Source: Fidelibacterota bacterium
GTDB lineage: Bacteria > Fidelibacterota > Marinisomatia > Marinisomatales > J089
Length of the DNA stretch: 32,722 nucleotides
Direction of reading: 5' to 3'
NCBI GenBank assembly: GCA_003695105.1
Contig: RFIZ01000171.1
Span: forward strand, 1-32,722
The position numbers and the translations under genes were made by a program. Numbering within the stretch: the first letter of the stretch is position 1; every line of letters starts with the position of its first letter. Of the stretch, positions 24,746-32,693 are shown piece by piece. The notes under the pieces are model-generated. The model saw nothing but the letters and a program-made list of their open reading frames with translations, searched no databases and was not told the DNA's origin.

Positions 24746-25809
24746 GAGGCCCATTGCTGCCGCCGGCACAAGGTAAATAGTTTATGGTTGGCCGCCGGAA
24801 ACGGAAAGTGGGAAATCTCCCCGGGCGTAATCCAACGATAGGGCTGCCGCGTCTGAATCGTCTGCGGGTTCGGACTGGAACAATGATACAGGTGCAAATC
24901 GATGGCAAAATGGCTGTAGGCGTGCTGAACGGTGCCCACTTTTTTACCCGGGAGGACTTCGAGGCCACATTCTTCCCGAAATTCCCGCTTCAACGCCGCC
25001 GGAAGAGATTCTCCCGGCTCCACCTTACCGCCAGGGAGCTCCCACAGGCCGCCTAAATGCGTCTTTTCGTCTCTGCGGGTAATGAGAAACCGGCTCCGGT
25101 GCCATAACAGACCCACGACCACCGTTTTGACCGGCAACGGTTTTTTGACTTCCCGCCGGGGATACCGGTCCACCTGCCGGCGGGTATTGGCATGGCAAGC
25201 AGCGGCGACGGGACAGGATTTACAACGGGGCCGGGTGGGGCGACAAATCCGGGCCCCCAGTTCCATCACAGCCTGATTAAAATCTCCGGGACGGTCTGCC
25301 GGAAGCCAGGTTGCCAGCCGGTTTCGCATGCGCTTCCGATTATAAGGAGTCATCGTCCGAAGACCCAGATACCGGGCCAACCAGCGCCGGACATTTCCGT
25401 CCACTACCGGCAGCGGGAGCCCGTACGCAATGGACAAAACGGCGGCGGCCGTATAGGGTCCCACACCCGGCAGAGACTGGAACACCGTGGGATCGGTCGG
25501 AATACAGCCTTTCCATCGTGACTGAACCTCTTTCGCGGCCAGCCAGAAATTTCGGCACCGATTGTAATACCCCAACCCTTCCCAGAGTTTCAGCAAGGAT
25601 TCCAGCTCTGCTTCGGCCACCTTTCTCAGGGTCGGAAAGGCCTGCAACCAACGCTCGTAGTAGGGAATCACCGTCTCCACCCGGGTCTGCTGGAGCATCA
25701 CTTCCGACAGCCAGATCCGGTAGGGGTCCGAGGTAGATCTCCAGGGGAGGTCCCGACGATGCGTCTGGTACCACCCCAGTAAAAGATTCGTTATATTTGT
25801 ATTACACAA
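24742..25809 (-). CDS. mutY: A/G-specific adenine glycosylase MutY
   Basis: The 355 residues are full length. The catalytic Glu36 lies in WLSEVMLQQTRV and the helix-hairpin-helix in SLPGVGPYTAAAVLSIAYG. The catalytic Asp137 is in PVVDGNVRRWLAR, and the [4Fe-4S] cluster cysteines are C189-x6-C196-x2-C199-x5-C205. A C-terminal MutT-like domain that reads 8-oxoguanine follows (LWELPGGKVEPGESLPAALKREFREECGLEV). It removes adenine mispaired with 8-oxoG. The start is TTG 25809, directly after the marR stop (TAA then TTG), which suggests coupling. The TTG lies inside a MarR-site-like inverted repeat. Confidence 0.96.
   Translation of the reverse strand: MCNTNITNLLLGWYQTHRRDLPWRSTSDPYRIWLSEVMLQQTRVETVIPYYERWLQAFPTLRKVAEAELESLLKLWEGLGYYNRCRNFWLAAKEVQSRWKGCIPTDPTVFQSLPGVGPYTAAAVLSIAYGLPLPVVDGNVRRWLARYLGLRTMTPYNRKRMRNRLATWLPADRPGDFNQAVMELGARICRPTRPRCKSCPVAAACHANTRRQVDRYPRREVKKPLPVKTVVVGLLWHRSRFLITRRDEKTHLGGLWELPGGKVEPGESLPAALKREFREECGLEVLPGKKVGTVQHAYSHFAIDLHLYHCSSPNPQTIQTRQPYRWITPGEISHFPFPAANHKLFTLCRRQQWAS
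25797..25809. promoter_or_regulatory. Second copy of a MarR-site-like inverted repeat at the mutY start
   Basis: TTGTATTACACAA (plus strand) has TTGT/ACAA arms and resembles TTGTATATTACAA at 26238-26250 before marR. Both are 13 bases long and each sits at or beside a start codon. It could be a secondary operator, or a chance result of AT-rich start regions. Confidence 0.25.
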
Positions 25810-26235
25810 TTAATATCGTTCCAGATTTTTTTTGGACAACAGCCAGTGGAGAGACAGCAGGATCTCCCGAACCTCCTCCCGGTTTTCCAGCGGAACCGAC
25901 CGCAATAATCCCTGACCGAAAACCTCGATCCGCCGGTCGATGCTGGTTTGGAGCTGTTCTCCCCTTTCGGTGAGCATCACCCGGGACACCCGACGATCTT
26001 CTTCGCTTTTCGTCCGCCGGGCCCAGCCTCGTCGCTCTAACCCACCGATCAACCGGGTCATGGTACTGTTATCCACACCCAACTTCCGGGCCAGGGTCGT
26101 CATATCCGCTCCTTCATCGGGAATGGATGACAGCAATAAAATTTGCGGCAGCGTCATGCCCGGCCGGGTCACCTGCACCCGAAACAGGGACTGGAGGTCA
26201 ATCAGGAAATGCTTGAGTAATTCGCCAAACTCCAT
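25810..26235 (-). CDS. MarR-family transcriptional regulator
   Basis: The 141 residues form one winged-helix domain with flanking dimer helices. LTLPQ-like TLPQILLLSSIPDEGADMTTLARKLGVDNSTMTRLIGGLERRGWARRTKSEEDRRVSRVMLTERG is the classic MarR core, with the recognition helix around NSTMTRLIGGLE and the wing EEDRRVSRVML. There is no Cys in the core, so redox sensing by thiols is unlikely. It probably represses its own operon, which includes mutY immediately downstream. The ATG at 26235 has no ribosome site and sits six bases after a predicted -10 box. Confidence 0.93.
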   Translation of the reverse strand: MEFGELLKHFLIDLQSLFRVQVTRPGMTLPQILLLSSIPDEGADMTTLARKLGVDNSTMTRLIGGLERRGWARRTKSEEDRRVSRVMLTERGEQLQTSIDRRIEVFGQGLLRSVPLENREEVREILLSLHWLLSKKNLERY

Positions 26236-26237
26236 AG

Positions 26238-26270
26238 TTGTATATTACAAAATATCAGGGCGCCTGTCGA
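26238..26270 (-). promoter_or_regulatory. Predicted leaderless promoter and operator of marR
   Basis: On the minus strand TCGACA (26270-26265, five of six to consensus) is followed after 17 bases by TAATAT (26247-26242), then six bases to the ATG. An inverted repeat with TTGTA/TACAA arms (26238-26250) covers the -10 box and the start site, the usual position of a self-repressing MarR operator. Both are predictions from sequence. Confidence 0.5.
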
Positions 26271-27127
26271 TCGACTTTTTCACGCAGAAGACGAATATGG
26301 CGGGGAGTAGAGCCACAACAGGCTCCCAGGTAACGGGGTCCCAGAGACAGGGCCTCCTGAACAAAGTCCAGGAAGGCGGAGTCCGGGACGATGGCAGTCA
26401 AATGTCCATCGTCTTCGGGCGGGGAACAGCCCAGATTGGGATAGGCGCCAAATTTTGGTACTGATTGTTCAGCCAACATACGCAGAGCTTTGGTAGCCAC
26501 TTCCAGGGGAACACAGTTGACCAACAGAGCCGTAAACGTGGCCTGCCAGCGGGACAGGTAAGAAAGCCATTCCGTACCATCCCAGAGGCGCGTGGCACTC
26601 CGCAGCAACAGACTCAACATCCGGTCATGGTGACCTGCCGTCAAAGTCACGGCGGCTTCGATCTCGTCCACGTTTCCCATGGTTTCAAACACAATCGTTG
26701 TGACTCCCTGTTCCAGAAACCACTCGGTTAATTCTGCATATTCATCCCTGGCAGCGGTCTGTCCGGGACAGAGTTCGGGATGGTAACAATCTTCCAATGT
26801 TGTAATCGATCCCCACACCCGGCGATTTCCTGCCCCACGCCGGGCCAGTTCTACGGCACGATTCAAGCGGTCGCGGGCGAGGATGCGGGAACGGTTCAAA
26901 GAATAACCGGCTTTGAAATAGGTCCGGGGTGTGGTACGGAAGGTATTGGTCGTTACCATGTCTGCGCCGGCATCGACATACTCCCGGTGAATGGTCTCCA
27001 CCACATCCGGGTGGGTGAAGTTCGCTTCCGCCGACCAGAGCGGCAGGGGACAGGCAATGCCTCGCCGTTGCAATTCGGTGCCCAGGGCACCGTCCAGCAC
27101 GAGGGGCCTAGCTGATCCGGGCTCCAT
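26255..27127 (-). CDS. Homocysteine S-methyltransferase family protein
   Basis: The 290 residues form a TIM-barrel homocysteine methyltransferase. PLVLDGALGTELQRRGI opens the domain, TNTFRTTPRTY follows, and the three zinc cysteines are Cys205 (ALLVNCVPLEV) and Cys270-Cys271 (LGACCGSTPRHI). There is no cobalamin or folate domain, so it resembles MmuM/BHMT-type enzymes using S-methylmethionine, betaine or a similar donor to make methionine. The start at 27127 is chosen by homology; it overlaps csaA by 20 bases and has no clear ribosome site. An in-frame longer start at 27175 is possible. Confidence 0.9.
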   Translation of the reverse strand: MEPGSARPLVLDGALGTELQRRGIACPLPLWSAEANFTHPDVVETIHREYVDAGADMVTTNTFRTTPRTYFKAGYSLNRSRILARDRLNRAVELARRGAGNRRVWGSITTLEDCYHPELCPGQTAARDEYAELTEWFLEQGVTTIVFETMGNVDEIEAAVTLTAGHHDRMLSLLLRSATRLWDGTEWLSYLSRWQATFTALLVNCVPLEVATKALRMLAEQSVPKFGAYPNLGCSPPEDDGHLTAIVPDSAFLDFVQEALSLGPRYLGACCGSTPRHIRLLREKVDRQAP

Positions 27128-27437
27128 TGGACAGGGGGCGATCCGGCTGAAGCAGAAGGACGGCCCCGTTTTCATCGGGAATGCCCAGAACCAGGACCTC
27201 GGATACAAACCCACCGATCCGTTTCGGCCCCAGATTCACGGCACAAACCACCTGGCGCCGGAGTAAATCCTCGGGGCGATAGTGATTCGTAATCCGGGCA
27301 CTGGACGAACTGACACCCATCGGACCCAGATCAATCTTCAGTTTATAGGCCGGTTTTTTCGCCTCCGGGAACGCGTCCACAGCCACAATGGTCCCCAGGC
27401 GTATATCCAGTCGGGAGAAATCCTTGATCGTGATCAT
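27108..27437 (-). CDS. csaA: CsaA-type tRNA-binding-domain protein
   Basis: The 109 residues form a single OB-fold tRNA-binding domain, matching CsaA in length: FSRLDIRLGTIVAVDAFPEAKKPAYKLKIDLG, then SSARITNHYRPEDLLRRQVVCAVNLGPKRIGGFVSEVLVLG. CsaA binds tRNA-like ligands and was described as a secretion-related chaperone in Bacillus; the true role is unclear. The start is ATG 27437, with AGGAG upstream and a four-base overlap with the S9 peptidase stop. A longer upstream frame is antisense-like noise inside the peptidase gene. Confidence 0.93.
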   Translation of the reverse strand: MITIKDFSRLDIRLGTIVAVDAFPEAKKPAYKLKIDLGPMGVSSSSARITNHYRPEDLLRRQVVCAVNLGPKRIGGFVSEVLVLGIPDENGAVLLLQPDRPLSNGARIS

Positions 27438-29419
27438 GCCGGCTCCTGTAAATAACGGTTGAACCAGTCCACAATCCATTGCAGGCGGGCCTGTCTCCGA
27501 TCGGGACGTCCGTGACGGGACAAGCCATGGAATTCTTCCGGAAAACGCACGTATTCCACGTCCCGTTTCAAAAATTTCAGGGCAGTAAACATTTGATCCC
27601 CTTGTTCGATATTGCAGCGTAAATCGTTTTCGCTGTGAATGATCAACAGCGGAGTGCGGCACCGTTCGATATAGGTAATCGGCGACCAATGGCGATAGGT
27701 ATCCTCTTCTTCCCAGGGAGGCCCGCCGAATTCATAGGCCAGGTCCCATCCCACATCGGAGTTCCCGAACATGCTTCGCAAATCGGAAACGCAGCGTTGA
27801 GTCACGGCCGCGGCAAAGCGATCCGTGTGCGTCACAATCCAGTTGGTCATGTACCCGCCGTAGCTGCCGCCGGTAACACCCAACCGGTTTGCATCGACGA
27901 ATCCCAGCGACAGGACGTAATCCACCCCGGCCATGAGGTCGGACATGGCCGGTTCTCCCCATTGCCCGGTGATCGCATCGGCAAAGGCTTCGCCATACCC
28001 TTGAGATCCCCGGGGATTCATGTAAAAGACCACATACCCCGCCGCCGCCAGAACATACATTTCGTGATAAAAGGTGCGGCCGTACTGGCACCGGGGACCG
28101 CCGTGGATGTTCAAAATCATGGGGTAACGACGGGAGCCATCAAAGTCCGGCGGAAGGACCAGCCACCCCTGCAAGCGTTGCTCACCGTTCTGGAACCAAT
28201 GTTCCTGGGCGGGGACCCAATTTCTGTACCGCAGAAAGGGATTGAGATTCGTCAGGGGGGCCATGTCACCCGTTTTCAATGACAAACGATACAATTCGTC
28301 CGGACGGTCCAGCCGCGCTCCGTGAAACACGCCTCTTTCCCGGCGAAAATCCAGCGCAAAGGAAATCACTACCTGCTCCGGGTCCGTCACGGGATGGGTC
28401 TTCCCGGTTTCCAGATCGGTTTTGACCAGAGGCTGTCCTCCTTCCGAGGATAGGATGTAATAGATCTCCCGATCATCCTGGGACCAGACCGGATTGGCCA
28501 GAGCGAAGGCGGGGGTGATATCCCCCAGGGTCAATGGATAGGCCGTGCGGTCCAGATCCTGGCCATAGCTCCGGTGTTTGCCCTCACGATCTACCGTGTT
28601 GAGAAGATATCCCACCGAACCCCAACTGTGATAGGGCCGTTGATGGCCCAGATAGGCCAATCGTCTGCCGTCATGAGAAAAGGAGAGTCCTTCCTTGGGT
28701 CCGGCCGGGGCAGACCATTTCCGCAACGAGCCGTCTTCCAGGGAAACGCTGTAGATATCCTGCTCCTCCAAACGCAATTGCCAGTCCTCTTCCCGGAACG
28801 ATATGAACGCAATTTCCGTACCGTCCGGTGACCAGGAGGGGAAAGCATCTTCATAGGGTCCCTCCACCAGGGCACAACTGCGTCCGGTGGAAACATCCAC
28901 CACCCAGACATGAGAAGTCTCACTGTCACGCCAGCCCTGACCGTCCAGGCGGTAATAGATATCCCGGATATGACGGTACACCGGCACCTCCGGTTTCCCG
29001 TCCTTGGTGAAGGGTACCTCCTTTCCCGTCGGATGAAACAAAAAAGCGATTCGGTCACCGGCCGGCGACCAGACCAGGGACTGGATTTGTCCCCGGGGCA
29101 ATTGGGTCAAAGGATAGGCTTCGCCGCCTTCCATGGGCAGGATCCAGATCTGACTGGTCTCTTCCCGCTTACTGATGAAAGCGATCTGTTTACCATCAGG
29201 TGACCAGCGTGGACAACTGTCCTGAACTGTACCGCGGGTCAGCGGTCGCATTCCCCGGGATCCCAAATTCTTCAGAAAAAGGTGAGAATGGTATCGTTTC
29301 TCCCGGGCTGACATGCGTTCGACAACGAACACCACCCGCTGCCCATCCGGGGACAATTGCGGATCGGACACCAGCCGAAAACGAAGCAGGTCGGAAATAG
29401 AAATTCGTCGAGCAGACAT
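27434..29419 (-). CDS. S9-family prolyl oligopeptidase/acylaminoacyl-peptidase
   Basis: The 661 residues have two parts. Residues from about 10 to 400 are a beta-propeller of PD40/WD-like repeats (SPDGQRVVFVVERM, WSPDGKQIAFISKR, WSPAGDRIAFLF, WSPDGTEIAFISF). The rest is an alpha/beta hydrolase with Ser519 in GGSYGGYM, Asp599 in HSENDLRCN and His631 in EFHGLSRHG. These enzymes cleave short peptides that pass the propeller. No signal peptide is visible, so it is probably cytoplasmic. AGGAG lies upstream of the ATG. It follows the lipase gene by 11 bases and overlaps csaA. Confidence 0.95.
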   Translation of the reverse strand: MSARRISISDLLRFRLVSDPQLSPDGQRVVFVVERMSAREKRYHSHLFLKNLGSRGMRPLTRGTVQDSCPRWSPDGKQIAFISKREETSQIWILPMEGGEAYPLTQLPRGQIQSLVWSPAGDRIAFLFHPTGKEVPFTKDGKPEVPVYRHIRDIYYRLDGQGWRDSETSHVWVVDVSTGRSCALVEGPYEDAFPSWSPDGTEIAFISFREEDWQLRLEEQDIYSVSLEDGSLRKWSAPAGPKEGLSFSHDGRRLAYLGHQRPYHSWGSVGYLLNTVDREGKHRSYGQDLDRTAYPLTLGDITPAFALANPVWSQDDREIYYILSSEGGQPLVKTDLETGKTHPVTDPEQVVISFALDFRRERGVFHGARLDRPDELYRLSLKTGDMAPLTNLNPFLRYRNWVPAQEHWFQNGEQRLQGWLVLPPDFDGSRRYPMILNIHGGPRCQYGRTFYHEMYVLAAAGYVVFYMNPRGSQGYGEAFADAITGQWGEPAMSDLMAGVDYVLSLGFVDANRLGVTGGSYGGYMTNWIVTHTDRFAAAVTQRCVSDLRSMFGNSDVGWDLAYEFGGPPWEEEDTYRHWSPITYIERCRTPLLIIHSENDLRCNIEQGDQMFTALKFLKRDVEYVRFPEEFHGLSRHGRPDRRQARLQWIVDWFNRYLQEPA

Positions 29420-29430
29420 GGAAAACTCCT

Positions 29431-30648
29431 TTAAGGTAACTTCATCAGACGTTTACAGTGTTGCAGGTAGAGCTGAACCAGTTCCTGCCGTTGCCGGGGC
29501 GTGAATTTGCCGTGCCCCACCGAACGCCAGTGATCCATCCGCAGGGGACCGATCGTATACCACTGTCCTTTGATCAGGGGTTCGCCTTCATGATATTCTG
29601 CAATGGGATCCGGTCCGTTCAGGCCGGTCGTGGGCCCGTACTGGGAACGGGTGTTGACCACGCCGTCATTGGGAAACCAGGTGGAATCGGTAGCGGTCCC
29701 GTCGGCAAAGAAGGCCACCTCCGACCCGATGATCCGGGCCCGCATGCGTAATATGATATTCATATCACTGTCCGGGATTTCGGCACCCGTGGCTGAATCC
29801 CGATGGGTGTTTCGGAAGACAAAAGAAAAGTAATATACTTCCGGGTCGGCCTGCACCCGAGTATTGAGTTGACGGGCGCCTTCCACACTCAAATCCCAGG
29901 CGGAAATGTTTTTCGTCTTCCAGGCCGGATGATTTTTCATGCGTTCGAAGTATTCCATCCAGGATTCGTCCGGTTTCCGTTCAAAACCCCACTGCTCGAG
30001 ATCAAAATTGTAGTAGTCGGACCCCACCATGGCCGCCAGTCCCAGGACATATTGCAGGAAGGGAATCGACCGGGTCACCAAATCGGACAGGGTCGTCCCG
30101 TCGTGGGGGGTGGCCAGGGTCGTGATGGACCGGATCCAGCCGTGATGTTCCTGCCCCAGCAGGGAGCTGGCTTCCGGAATCTGATTCTCTTCGTCGGCAT
30201 AGATCACATGGGTCAAAAGATAATCCAGCATACGGATCGTCTGTCCGCCCATGCTGTGGCCGATGAAATGGACCGGATGGTGCTCATCCCATTCGGGATA
30301 TAAACCGGGATAGGTTTTTCCTTCCGGTTTTTGGATGATTCCGAAGGTTTCCGCATGGCGTTTGCCGTAATCGACCTGCCCGCCTTTCAATTGGGTATAG
30401 ACTTCCACGGCCCGATCCCAATTGGACGAAACCGGACCGACGGACACCACAAAGACAGTGAACCCGCTGTCCCTCAGGGTTTGGGCCAGGTCTTCGGAAC
30501 CACCCCAGTAACGGTACGATCCCAGTTCCTCCGGCCCCCATCCGATGAAGCCATGCACCAGGACAATGGGAATGGTGGCGTCCCGCCCCCAAAGGGCTGC
30601 GCCCAGGAACAGGCAGACCAAGAGACGTCGGATCAGGTGATTCCACAT
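29431..30648 (-). CDS. Secreted lipase of the Bacillus/Staphylococcus type (subfamily I.5/I.6)
   Basis: The 405 residues begin with a signal peptide (LIRRLLVCLFLGAALWG). The body follows the Geobacillus/Staphylococcus lipases block by block: PIVLVHGFIGWGPEELGSYRYWGG, VGPVSSNWDRAVEVYTQLKGG, KTYPGLYPEWDEHHPVHFIGHSMGGQTIRML. The triad is Ser132, Asp328 (NDGVVNTRSQYG) and probably His373 (MDHW). In Geobacillus lipase a zinc ion is held by Asp61, His81, His87 and Asp238. Here Asp78 and His98 match the first two, but the His87 position reads Ile104, so that site is probably weakened or absent. The family is best known from Firmicutes, so horizontal transfer is possible. It heads the run with the S9 peptidase. 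Confidence 0.93.
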   Translation of the reverse strand: MWNHLIRRLLVCLFLGAALWGRDATIPIVLVHGFIGWGPEELGSYRYWGGSEDLAQTLRDSGFTVFVVSVGPVSSNWDRAVEVYTQLKGGQVDYGKRHAETFGIIQKPEGKTYPGLYPEWDEHHPVHFIGHSMGGQTIRMLDYLLTHVIYADEENQIPEASSLLGQEHHGWIRSITTLATPHDGTTLSDLVTRSIPFLQYVLGLAAMVGSDYYNFDLEQWGFERKPDESWMEYFERMKNHPAWKTKNISAWDLSVEGARQLNTRVQADPEVYYFSFVFRNTHRDSATGAEIPDSDMNIILRMRARIIGSEVAFFADGTATDSTWFPNDGVVNTRSQYGPTTGLNGPDPIAEYHEGEPLIKGQWYTIGPLRMDHWRSVGHGKFTPRQRQELVQLYLQHCKRLMKLP

Positions 30649-30786
30649 GGTGAAAATTACACCGGGGATAGCCTACCAACAGCAGGATTCCTCCGGGAAA
30701 GAAGGGACCGAAATCAACCGGAGTGCGGATCAGAGAGGAAACCGGCCCCCGGATGCGACCCTGGGCTCAGCAATCTCAGTCGGTCT

Positions 30787-32115
30787 TCAGAGAATCTCCA
30801 GATAGGTGTCCAATTCCCATTGGGATACACTGGCGGCATAGCCCTGCCATTCGGCTCGTTTCGCCGTGGTGTACGCCTCCAAGGCGGTTTCGCCGATGGC
30901 TGTGCAGATCACCTCATCCTCCAGCAATTCATCGATTGCCTCCCGCAGAGAAACCGGCAGCGTGGCAATCTCTTTTAATTTGAGATCCGCTTCCGTAAGG
31001 GCGAAAATATTCTCTTCCAGCGGCTGAGGCGGTTCAAGTTTCCTTTCGATTCCGTCCAGACCGGCGGCCAGCATGACCGTAAATACCAGATAGGGATTGG
31101 AAGAGGGATCGGCACATCGCAGTTCGCAGCGGGTGGAATTTTCCCGGCCCGGCGTATAGCGGGGTATCCGGATCAACGCCGAACGGTTGGTGTTGGCCCA
31201 GCTGATATACACGGGCGCCTCAAATCCCGGAACCAGTCGTTTGTAGGAGTTGACGGTCGGATTCAGGATGGCCGCCAGGGCGCGGGCATGATGTAACTGT
31301 CCGCCGATAAAATACCGGGCTGTATCCGACAGGTGATATTTCCCCTGGGCATCATAAAACACATTCTGATCCCCCTGGAACAAACTCTGGTGTACGTGCA
31401 TCCCGGAGCCATTGATACCGGCGATCGGCTTGGGCATGAAGGTGGCGTGAAGTCCATGCTGGTGGGCCACCGACTTTACGGCGTATTTGAAGGTAATGGC
31501 ATTATCAGCGACGGTGAGGGCGTCACCGTAACGAAAATCGATTTCATGCTGTCCGGCTGCCACTTCATGATGCAGGGCTTCCACGTCGATGTGAAGTTCC
31601 TGGAGAGCTTGGGTCATGTCCTGGCGGATGGTGGTAGCCAGATCCGTGGTTTGATCAAAATAGCCACCCTTGTCGTGGGGCAGGGGACGAATGACGCCAT
31701 TTTCTTTCCGAAACAGAAAAAATTCCAACTCCGGCCCCACATTGTATGTGAAACCCAATTCTGCCGCCCGGTCCAGTTGCCGTTCCAGGATAGATCGGGG
31801 GGATCCGGCATACAGCTTTCCATCCGGGAGGTAGACATCACAGATCAGCCGGGCCGTATCGTTGCCGGTACCCTGAGTCCAGGGAATAGCCGCCCAGGTA
31901 TTCAGATCCGGTTTGAGGTACATGTCGCTTTCGAAAATTCGCGTGAACCCTTCAATCGAAGAGCCGTCAAACCAAATATTGTTTTCCAGCACTTCCGGGA
32001 GTTTGCTCACGGGAATGGTGACGGCTTTCAGAATGCCGGGTAAATCCGTGAATTGCATGTCCACAAACCGGATATTCTGCTCCCGTGCGGATTTCAAAAT
32101 TTCTTCTGCTGTCAT
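30787..32115 (-). CDS. glnA: Type I glutamine synthetase
   Basis: The 442 residues match the shorter GSI-alpha form. FVDMQFTDLPGILKAVTIP opens the N-terminal beta-grasp domain. WFDGSSIEGF and FLFRKENG follow, then the catalytic blocks HHEVAAGQHEIDFRY, KPIAGINGSGMHVHQSL and NRSALIRIPRY, with RCADPSSNPYLVF near the end. It joins ammonia to glutamate with ATP in the cytoplasm. The NLYDLPP adenylylation loop of the enterobacterial beta form is absent, so control by GlnE is unlikely. AAAGGA lies upstream of the ATG, which overlaps the Lrp stop (ATGA). The 138 bases to the next gene show no clear terminator. Confidence 0.96.
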   Translation of the reverse strand: MTAEEILKSAREQNIRFVDMQFTDLPGILKAVTIPVSKLPEVLENNIWFDGSSIEGFTRIFESDMYLKPDLNTWAAIPWTQGTGNDTARLICDVYLPDGKLYAGSPRSILERQLDRAAELGFTYNVGPELEFFLFRKENGVIRPLPHDKGGYFDQTTDLATTIRQDMTQALQELHIDVEALHHEVAAGQHEIDFRYGDALTVADNAITFKYAVKSVAHQHGLHATFMPKPIAGINGSGMHVHQSLFQGDQNVFYDAQGKYHLSDTARYFIGGQLHHARALAAILNPTVNSYKRLVPGFEAPVYISWANTNRSALIRIPRYTPGRENSTRCELRCADPSSNPYLVFTVMLAAGLDGIERKLEPPQPLEENIFALTEADLKLKEIATLPVSLREAIDELLEDEVICTAIGETALEAYTTAKRAEWQGYAASVSQWELDTYLEIL

Positions 32116-32585
32116 GAGTGTCCTTTCTGGCTGTGTTCGGGTTCCAGAGCGATGGCATGGGATTCCTTATAGGTACTCAGCACCACCATGGTGTGCGTGC
32201 GGACCACTCCCGGCCACGACTGGATGTCCCGAAGGATTTTTTCCAAATCTTCCGAGGATACGGCTCTGACTTTCAGGATATGGCTGCCTCCGCCGGTAAT
32301 GGAATGACATTCCTGGATCTTCGGGTGAAGCCGGACCCGGTGGACAAACGTTTCGTAATGTTCCGAAGAAGCACTGTCGACGGTGATGAAGGCCAACAAA
32401 TCGTAGCCTACCCGGCGGGCGTTCAGATCCAGGTGGAAGCCCCGGATTACACCGCTTTCCTGCAGTTTGTGAATCCGCTCACCCACCGCCGGAACCGACA
32501 GGCCGACCCGGGAAGCAATTTCACTGGCCGTCATCCGGGCGTTTTCCTGCAGGCATTGAAGAATGTGTCGATCTTTATCGTCCAT
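32112..32585 (-). CDS. Lrp/AsnC-family transcriptional regulator
   Basis: The 157 residues contain an N-terminal helix-turn-helix (DRHILQCLQENARMTASEIASRVGLSVPAVGERIHKLQESGVIRGF, about 4-50) and a RAM/AsnC ligand domain (DLLAFITVDSASSEHYETF to GVVRTHTMVVLSTY). The ligand motif ITGGGSHILKVRA is the usual amino-acid-binding region of the octamer. The C-terminal tail (HAIALEPEHSQKGHS) is polar. It overlaps glnA by four bases and so is translationally coupled to it, suggesting amino-acid-responsive control of nitrogen assimilation. Upstream palindromes suggest autoregulation. Confidence 0.94.
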   Translation of the reverse strand: MDDKDRHILQCLQENARMTASEIASRVGLSVPAVGERIHKLQESGVIRGFHLDLNARRVGYDLLAFITVDSASSEHYETFVHRVRLHPKIQECHSITGGGSHILKVRAVSSEDLEKILRDIQSWPGVVRTHTMVVLSTYKESHAIALEPEHSQKGHS

Positions 32586-32602
32586 CAGGAAAAATCTACG
32601 GA

Positions 32603-32693
32603 ATTATAACTGAATTACAAAAATAATTTTTGTAATTAGAAAATATTTCTTAAATCTTTAGTAATTATTAGTGTATTTCTAAATTATTTTAGA
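32603..32693 (-). promoter_or_regulatory. AT-rich control region of the lrp-glnA operon with three perfect palindromes
   Basis: A perfect -10 box TATAAT lies at 32608-32603 (minus), about 18 bases before the ATG. Just upstream is a 25-base perfect palindrome (32613-32637), arms AATTACAAAAAT and ATTTTTGTAATT around one base. AGAAA-ATA-TTTCT follows at 32638-32650 and TCTAAA-TTAT-TTTAGA at 32678-32693. No good -35 is visible, which fits activator or repressor dependence. Spaced AT-rich palindromes are typical of Lrp-type wrapping. Confidence 0.55.

Noticed and set aside
27438..27689. Longer N-terminus for CsaA
   Set aside because: The extension lies within the S9 peptidase active-site coding region, and a good ribosome site precedes ATG 27437.
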